A stretch of DNA of 64,000 bases from Platycnemis pennipes (Eukaryota; Arthropoda; Insecta; Odonata; Platycnemididae): contig OW121857.1 of assembly GCA_933228895.1 (NCBI GenBank), positions 79,293,672-79,357,671 of the forward strand, in the 5' to 3' direction. Numbering within the stretch: position 1 is the stretch's first letter; each line of letters begins with the position of its first letter. Under the pieces are notes generated by a model. The model ran no database searches and had not been told where the DNA came from. It saw only the letters and a list, made by a program, of their open reading frames with translations. Made by a program: the position numbers and the translations under genes. Below are positions 58,761-64,000 of the stretch, piece after piece.

Positions 58761-59989
58761 CCCGGTTTTTTTATTTCCCAATCCTCCTCCCTTCTGGGCC
58801 AAAGGACTGGGCGATTTAGGGTCGGGCAGGGTGGGTCAGGGTGTGGTGGTGCAGATTTCTTTTTTCCAGGATTCGTAAGGGTGGAGGAATTGTTGTATTA
58901 TTCCCCTATACCGACGGCCCTTGAGTTCGTACCCCTTTAAAATTCACGCCGTATCCCCCCTGTGTTCCCTGTTCCCAGGAATGGTCCTCCCCGCACCAAC
59001 TCTACTGTTTCTCTCAGTCCCCTCTCCTTTACTCCCTGGGCTAGAAATTTATCGTGCCCGGCACGCTTTTCCTTTTTCCACCCCCTTCTCTCGCTCTTTC
59101 TCCTCCACCGCCCTCCACCCCCCACCTTTCCCTTTCGTTGAGCTCAATGGAAATTGGTTTTTACACCTATTGATTTTTTACGCTAAACACCAATTTTACA
59201 CCCGGCCTTTTTTTCTAAGGGTTCCGACGTGACTCGCGTGAGATGAATGAGGAAATGTGAAAAAATGCAAAGAGAGAAGCAGTGGATGTAGGAGCGCATT
59301 GTTAATGCTAGAGATTAATTATGGGGAGACGAGGAATGCAATTAATTTCTATATGGAGTAGTGTTTGATGTTTATATTCTGTTTTTGTTTCTGTACATTG
59401 TAACCAATTTCCTTGTAGTTTAGCGCGTTATTTTTAACAGAAGTATTGCTTGTAAAAACAATTTGTTTACAGTATTTGAGTGCACTGTGGTACAAAATAT
59501 TTTTTGACGGCCAATGAGTTTAGTAACTGGCAGCCTTTAAAATGAGTACCTGAATATTCAGTAGTTTATTCAGCAGACTGAAAATTAATGCATTCGTGTA
59601 ATTAGTTTTCATTTTTCCAGGATGTTTTTATGAAATTCCAGAGAATATCGTTAAAATTATCTGAAAAAGCGTTCCAATAGCTTTTTCTGTGAGCGTTTGT
59701 TTGAAGCCACGTGGACATAGTTATGGATTAGTGGATGATTTTACTCATCAATTAATGATGAACGTTCAGTAACCCGTTTTTCCAGTAAACCGCTCATATC
59801 CCGATTGATAGATAGTTCAGATTCATAAAGACCCAAATTATTTTCGTACAAATCCTTTGCACGATCCCTTTTTGGACCATTAAATTAAATTTTGAGTGCA
59901 AAAATAGCCGAAGTTTCGTGCTGCATATCTCCAATTTTTCGCCTTTTCCACGGCCGCTCAAAAGAGTTCACTGTTAATTAAACCAATTT
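58761..59989. other. Unassigned DNA
   Basis: 58920-59230 continues mildly pyrimidine-rich; the rest is AT-rich. No feature supported. Confidence 0.45.
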
Positions 59990-60400
59990 TCCGTCAGGAT
60001 TTTTGCGAGCGATGGCGCCCTCTTTTCCCACCCTCGCTTTGGGCGAGTCCTTCCTCATCCTCTCCTCATCCAGCCTACATTCCAGCCCGTTGCTCCATTG
60101 TTTTTTCGAGGGCGCTGTCCACGGTTTTTTTTTTTTTTTAATGCTTTCGCGTTTCGCAAAAGCATTCAGAGAGCGATCCCCGCTCAAAAATCTCCCCACC
60201 TCCGTCTCCATTTTTTTCCCCCCGCGTTTCAATTTATGCAGGCAAAGGTTATCTGTGTCAATCGATACAGACGTCCCGGCAATTAAAGCTCCAACCCCTT
60301 TCACGAAGGTTTCGTTTTCGGCAGTCACATCGCAGGGGGCGAGATGCACATCAGGAAGTGCCGCGAAAATTTTTGTCAGCGCCTAACGGAGCAGAAGTGT
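59990..60400. other. Island with opposite-strand open frames and a 15-T run
   Basis: Frames of 123 codons (minus) and 127 codons (plus) mirror each other. The minus frame contains a Lys run encoded by the poly-T (60125-60139). No domain recognised. A decayed poly(A)-tailed insertion on the minus strand is conceivable, but no source sequence is identified. Confidence 0.25.
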
Positions 60401-61288
60401 CGTCGTCAAAGTTTCGTTTGGGTGGTTATATCCGCGTGATTTCATCGTGAATTGATTGTTTGTGGGAACCTTTCAGTTTTAATCTCAAGCGTGCTGCTTA
60501 TTCAATGCATGTATTCTTGCCTAATTGCGGTATTTCATTTAATATCCTTGCTTGTATGAGCATTATGTTTCGTAATTGGCGAGTGAAATCTGGCTTAGCA
60601 AAAGGTTAATAGTAGGAAAATTTTAATTGCTCTCACATGAATTAAATCCTAGATTCATTTATGAAATCACCGATTAGTGGTAGGCAATTAATGTTTTTGG
60701 TTAAAGATATATTTGAAAATTTGGGTGTATCTCTGAATATTTATGTTCGTTTCATTTTTGTTCTTCTGTTTGGTCGTGTTCAGGGAAAATCGAGCTGAAA
60801 TTTTACTGCTTTTGTGCTGAAGATTTCATGTTGATGGTTTATACAATCAATAAAAGGTTAAGGCTGCTATTTTTTCAGGCGTGATAATACATTTCGGATC
60901 ACTAAACCTGGCTCCTGTTCTGAGATAACGCGACCTAGTTGCTAGTTTCTTCATTTGTAAATATGTTCTTTTGTGCGTCACTTTGACGTGCCAATAATTT
61001 TTCCTTTATTTATTTTTTTTTCTCATCACAGCTTTTCAGTGACATTGTGTGCTCAAAATTACATGTCATTTGATTTGGTTAAAAAAACTTATCTTACAAC
61101 GAGGACAAAAATGCTCTGCATTTCGAATTATAATCTTATGGACTGCTATCAAAATAATGAGGCCTGAAGAGGACTACCATTTCAATTGTATTACACATTC
61201 GTATGGCTTTTTATATTCGTACAATTGAAAACGATTGCTGGTGATTAACTTCTTAGTATTATCAGGAAAAAAGTATAACCTTTTAGAA
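60401..61288. other. Unassigned AT-rich DNA
   Basis: Nothing recognised. Confidence 0.5.
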
Positions 61289-61511
61289 TGTAGTGAAGGC
61301 TGTTAGGGTGCTCCACCGGGTCCTATACTCCATCGCTGCCGACGTTTCAAAGAACGAGTCGTTCTCGATCATAAGGGCTGTGTGTCCTGAGACAGTCATA
61401 CTGAGAATGTCAGGACACTCAGCCCTGAGGATAGAGAACGATTCGTTCTTTGAAACGTCGGTAGCGATGGAGGAATTGACCCGGTGAAGCACCCGAACAG
61501 CCTTCTCTACC
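61289..61511. repeat. Fold-back element with 95-bp arms and hammerhead-like core
   Basis: Arms 61296-61390 and 61410-61504 are inverted copies of equal length, 83 of 95 positions identical, around a 19-bp spacer; weaker similarity continues outward. The plus strand right arm reads CTGAGGA (61425), a hairpin AGAACGA/TCGTTCT, then GAAACGTCGG (61452). The reverse strand of the left arm has CTTATGA, the same hairpin and GAAACGTCGG. The order matches a hammerhead core (CUGANGA-stem II-GAAA). The expected U before the cleavage site is not evident after stem III. The open frames on both strands are by-products of the palindrome. Confidence 0.75.
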
Positions 61512-62174
61512 AGCATGCGCCGGGAAAACTTGGGATGTTTTTTTCTTTTAGAATGTAGTTCAATGTCAAACCATTAGTTGATTCTATGTTGAAACTTTTG
61601 TAAGAGCAGGTCAAAGTACCTATCGTGTTTTTCGTGACTACTTGGCTCCATACTAGTCCAATTGATTTCAAGAAACTCATTGTTTGTAGACATCATTATG
61701 AAATTCACTCCTTTCGTGCATTAGCATCTTGGAAAATACATTTAAGCACAGATACAGTTTTAGTGCCTTTTTTATCTGAGTCGTCTAAAGCTGAAAGAAT
61801 CGAGGAGTGTGAGTAATGAGGATGTAAAACGTACTGTAATGAAACAGGTACCGGGATTTAAACGTGAGTTGCATGCCTACCTCATTTTATTTTCTCCTGC
61901 TTATACATTAGCAAGCTGTTGAACATTTTTGGAGAGAATAAAATAAAAATTCCTCTGCTTCTGCACGAGTTTCTCGTAAACGGGTTTATAGCACCACGAA
62001 CAAAGTGAGACAGCACAGGAGTTGTGCATTTTAATCTGGTGCAACTGAGCTGGGAGGATTAAACGAGTACATTGTGATGTTTGGACATTGATATGAATTT
62101 TATGACTGCATTGGATGAGAGTAAGGTGGAGAGGAATGGAAGTAACTAGTAATGACGTCCGCAATACACGTGTT
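61512..62174. other. Unassigned DNA
   Basis: Nothing recognised; an 87-codon reverse frame (61901-62164) has no domain. Confidence 0.45.
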
Positions 62175-62470
62175 GGGGATGTTGTTGGTACAGCAGTGAG
62201 AGTCCTAGTGTCCCATCCCTAGAAATTGGTTTCCTATCACTCCAAGGAAAGAGATTTTCTAATAGCATCCCAGTCCCCATTTGAATATATTATTGTTTTG
62301 GTTAGGAGAGTGTATATAGTAAGTATTGTTTGGTGAGCACTTCATACTCAGTGCTTCGTCCGTCGGGTAGGATGTTCGAGAGTGGATCCCTTGGCACCTT
62401 TCGTTAAGAGCATGTTAATGGCGACGGCGACTTTTTAACCACTCGTCCTCATTCCCCAAGGAAATTCACC
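62175..62470 (+). repeat. tRNA-derived SINE (ATGCCGACG-body family), degraded
   Basis: A weak head (TTGGTACAGCAGTGAGAGTC) is followed by CAGTCCCCATTTGAAT, TCCGTCGGGTAGGATGTTCG, CTTGGCACCTTTCGTTAAG and TAATGGCGACGGCGAC, collinear with the copies at 16.4 and 49.55 kb. Confidence 0.6.
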
Positions 62471-62563
62471 AATCTGATCAACTACCGACCCATCCTTAAC
62501 TATGCAAATGAACTCAGTACATAGTCAGTTACCTCCCCCAACAAAAACAGCAGATGTGTTGAT

Positions 62564-62960
62564 TATCATCATAAATCATCTGTCTTAATATCGGTTTGAC
62601 GCAGCTCTCCACTCGATTCTCCTGTCAGCAAACCTCTTCATATTACCATAATTCTTCTTTTTCTTATAATTCACTACTTGCTCCATGTATCTCGTGCGAG
62701 GCCTTCCTTTGCCGTTCTTCTCATTCAGTTTTCACGTGGTGATTATCCACATCAGACCATTATATCTCAAGATATGGTCAATTAAGTTCTCCCTTCTTGA
62801 TAAAATAGAGGTTTAGCACTACGCAGTGGTTTATTGTAATAACCTAACAGCTACACGTAATTAATCACATTATGTTGTCATCATCACTTATTTTTTTGTC
62901 CCGTCTTCTTTTCAAAGGTTTCAGCGGACTTCTCTTTTCCGGTATTCCGATGAAGTGGCA
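62564..62960 (-). pseudogene. RTE-like retrotransposon 3' fragment with an internal insertion
   Basis: The low-coordinate end is an ATC-rich tail. On the reverse strand the usual blocks (AADRRIEW-like, RTRYMEQ, KGRPRTRY and GHILR-like) are present in decayed form up to about 62800. Homology then breaks for about 100 bp and resumes at about 62905 with the RSPLKPLK-like block matching AAAACTCTAAGAAAAAGACG of the neighbouring copy. Same orientation as the copy immediately following. Confidence 0.7.
62802..62904. other. About 100-bp insertion inside the RTE fragment
   Basis: Bracketed by near-identical short words (GTTCTCCC before, TTTGTCCC after), suggestive of a target duplication of 6-8 bp. 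Internal sequence includes CACTACGCAGTGG and GTCATCATCACTT. The type is unknown. Confidence 0.4.
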
Positions 62961-62963
62961 TCA

Positions 62964-63007
62964 ATAGCAGGTATGCAGACACTGCTATGTGTCTGCGTAC
63001 CTGCTAT
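62964..63007. repeat. 19-bp-arm hairpin abutting an RTE tail
   Basis: ATAGCAGGTATGCAGACAC and GTGTCTGCGTACCTGCTAT are inverted copies with one mismatch, separated by TGCTAT. The right arm runs directly into the ATC tail of the next RTE fragment. Confidence 0.85.
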
Positions 63008-63410
63008 CATCATCATATTTAGTCAGCAATCCTGGGATTGGTTTGACGCAGTTCTCCACTGAGTTCTTCTATCGGCTAATCTCTTCATATTCACCTATTT
63101 CTTCTCTTTCACATCCTTCATCACTTGTTCCATATATCTCGCACGAGACCTTCCTTTGCCGTTCTTCCCATCTATTTGTCCTACAACGATTGTCTTCATC
63201 AGACCATCGTGTCTTAAGATATGGCCGATTAAGTTATCCCGTCTTTTTCTTAGAGTTTTCAGCAGGCTTCTCTTTTCTCTCGCTCTTCTTAGGACTTCTT
63301 CGTTTGTCACTTGTTTTATCTTTTATCTTCATCATTCTCCTGCTGCACCACATTTATGTTTAACCGATACTTAAACTCTTGATTTCTCTTTTACTAACGT
63401 GCAAGACTTT
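63006..63410 (-). pseudogene. RTE-like retrotransposon 3' fragment
   Basis: Starting from an ATC tail (63006-63016), reverse-strand translation gives a 71-codon intact part (63095-63310) with TNEEVLRRAREKRSLLKTLR, NLIGHILRHDGLMKTIV and ARYMEQVMKDVKEK. Upstream, MWCSRRMMKIKDKT and a decayed SKREIKSL block follow. 5'-truncated, close in sequence to the 31.6-kb copy. Confidence 0.85.
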
Positions 63411-64000
63411 TGTTATAGTGTCTGAATTTTCAATTACCCCTAGTATTTTGCCTAATTTATCCGCGCACCGGCGATCCTCTTTGATCGACAAATTACTTAA
63501 GCGGTCGCGGTGAGGGAAGGATAAGGTTCAGATCCACTTTTAGCTGGTGAAGCCAAGTCCAATCGACCCCATGAGGTGCAAAGGTTACCTTTGGGCTCGG
63601 CTTTCAGAAGCCATCGCTTCCGGACGATAAATGGCACCTCGCTTAAGACACTGTGGCCCATGCGGTTCAGATTTACACAGCTAAAATTCACCTCCCTTGG
63701 GTCCTTCCACTTATCCTCCTTCAAGGACGGAAGGGGACTTTGAAATGCGACCGAGGACCACTCTCACCCTCCATATCATCCGCCCCCGAAGCCAAAGAGA
63801 AAACGCCGAGAAGCCCTTGACGGCAGGACGAAAGTGAGAGAAAGGGGAAGGGCCCATATCCCTTTAGCCCCATTTCATCGTTCCTCGCTTTAACCCGTTT
63901 AATTCTTCCCCTTAGTCCACGTCAAAAAACTGGTCCCCCACTATCTTCCCCCTATCTCAAAATCCTCGGATGCCTCCCCTTCTCTCTCTCTCTCCTTTGC
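63411..64000. other. Mixed island at the window edge
   Basis: A 75-codon reverse frame (63497-63724) lies in moderately GC-rich sequence; its peptide (VRKRWLLKAEPKGNLC) is not recognised but is not low-complexity. From 63740 the plus strand becomes pyrimidine-rich and ends in a (TC)n stretch. The feature may continue past the window. Confidence 0.25.

Noticed and set aside
59978..60386. Mirror-image 123- and 127-codon frames as coding
   Set aside because: Opposite-strand frames in register with each other; no domain and a Lys run that comes from a poly-T tract.
61283..61516. 77-codon minus-strand and 64-codon plus-strand frames with similar peptides
   Set aside because: The similarity is a direct result of the palindromic fold-back, not two related genes.

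Overview
The window reads as non-coding, repeat-rich DNA from an animal nuclear genome, most likely an arthropod and plausibly an insect. The basis is the mixture of decayed transposons: CR1/L2-like, RTE-like and Jockey-like non-LTR retrotransposon ends, a mariner, hAT elements and tRNA-derived SINEs. AT-rich background is interrupted by short GC-rich or strand-asymmetric islands. Nothing looks bacterial: there are no operons, ribosome-binding sites, rRNA or CRISPR arrays. No host protein-coding gene can be supported. The longest open frames are either transposon remnants or by-products of polypurine/polypyrimidine or GC-rich tracts.

Layout: 0-4.2 kb has purine-rich and CpG-rich islands. A tRNA-SINE lies at 4.3 kb, a 948-bp internally deleted hAT element with target duplications at 5.1-6.1 kb, and further SINEs at 6.7-7.0 and 11.8-12.2 kb. 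CR1-type 3' ends lie near 10.8 kb, a degraded CR1-type copy at 17.6-18.25 kb (minus) and the best preserved copy, with an intact 234-codon frame, at 20.3-21.2 kb (plus). A mariner reduced to about 567 bp sits at 22.4-22.95 kb inside a SINE head, followed by RTE remnants at 23.1 and 24.0 kb. 24.5-28.7 kb is featureless. 28.7-37.3 kb alternates purine-rich islands with two RTE fragments. 37.8-44.6 kb holds an RTE copy with a 39-bp tandem duplication, a GC-rich island, a Jockey-like reverse transcriptase remnant, an inverted SINE pair and a 428-bp hAT MITE. 44.6-49.5 kb is nearly empty. 49.5-64 kb holds SINEs, a CpG-rich island at 50.9 kb, a diverged direct repeat pair, two fold-back elements with hammerhead-like cores, a long pyrimidine tract and two adjacent RTE copies.

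No cooperating gene set is present. The elements are related through insertion history: RTE enzymes presumably made the 5'-truncated copies with ATG/ATC tails, CR1 machinery presumably mobilised the units sharing one 3' terminal module, and the MITEs and deleted mariner would have needed transposase from elsewhere. No new biological system was found. The most useful leads are the hammerhead-like fold-backs, the 3' module shared between otherwise unlike elements, the nested and defective mariner, and the two hAT elements with recognisable ends. All family assignments come from reading the sequence and were not checked by database search.
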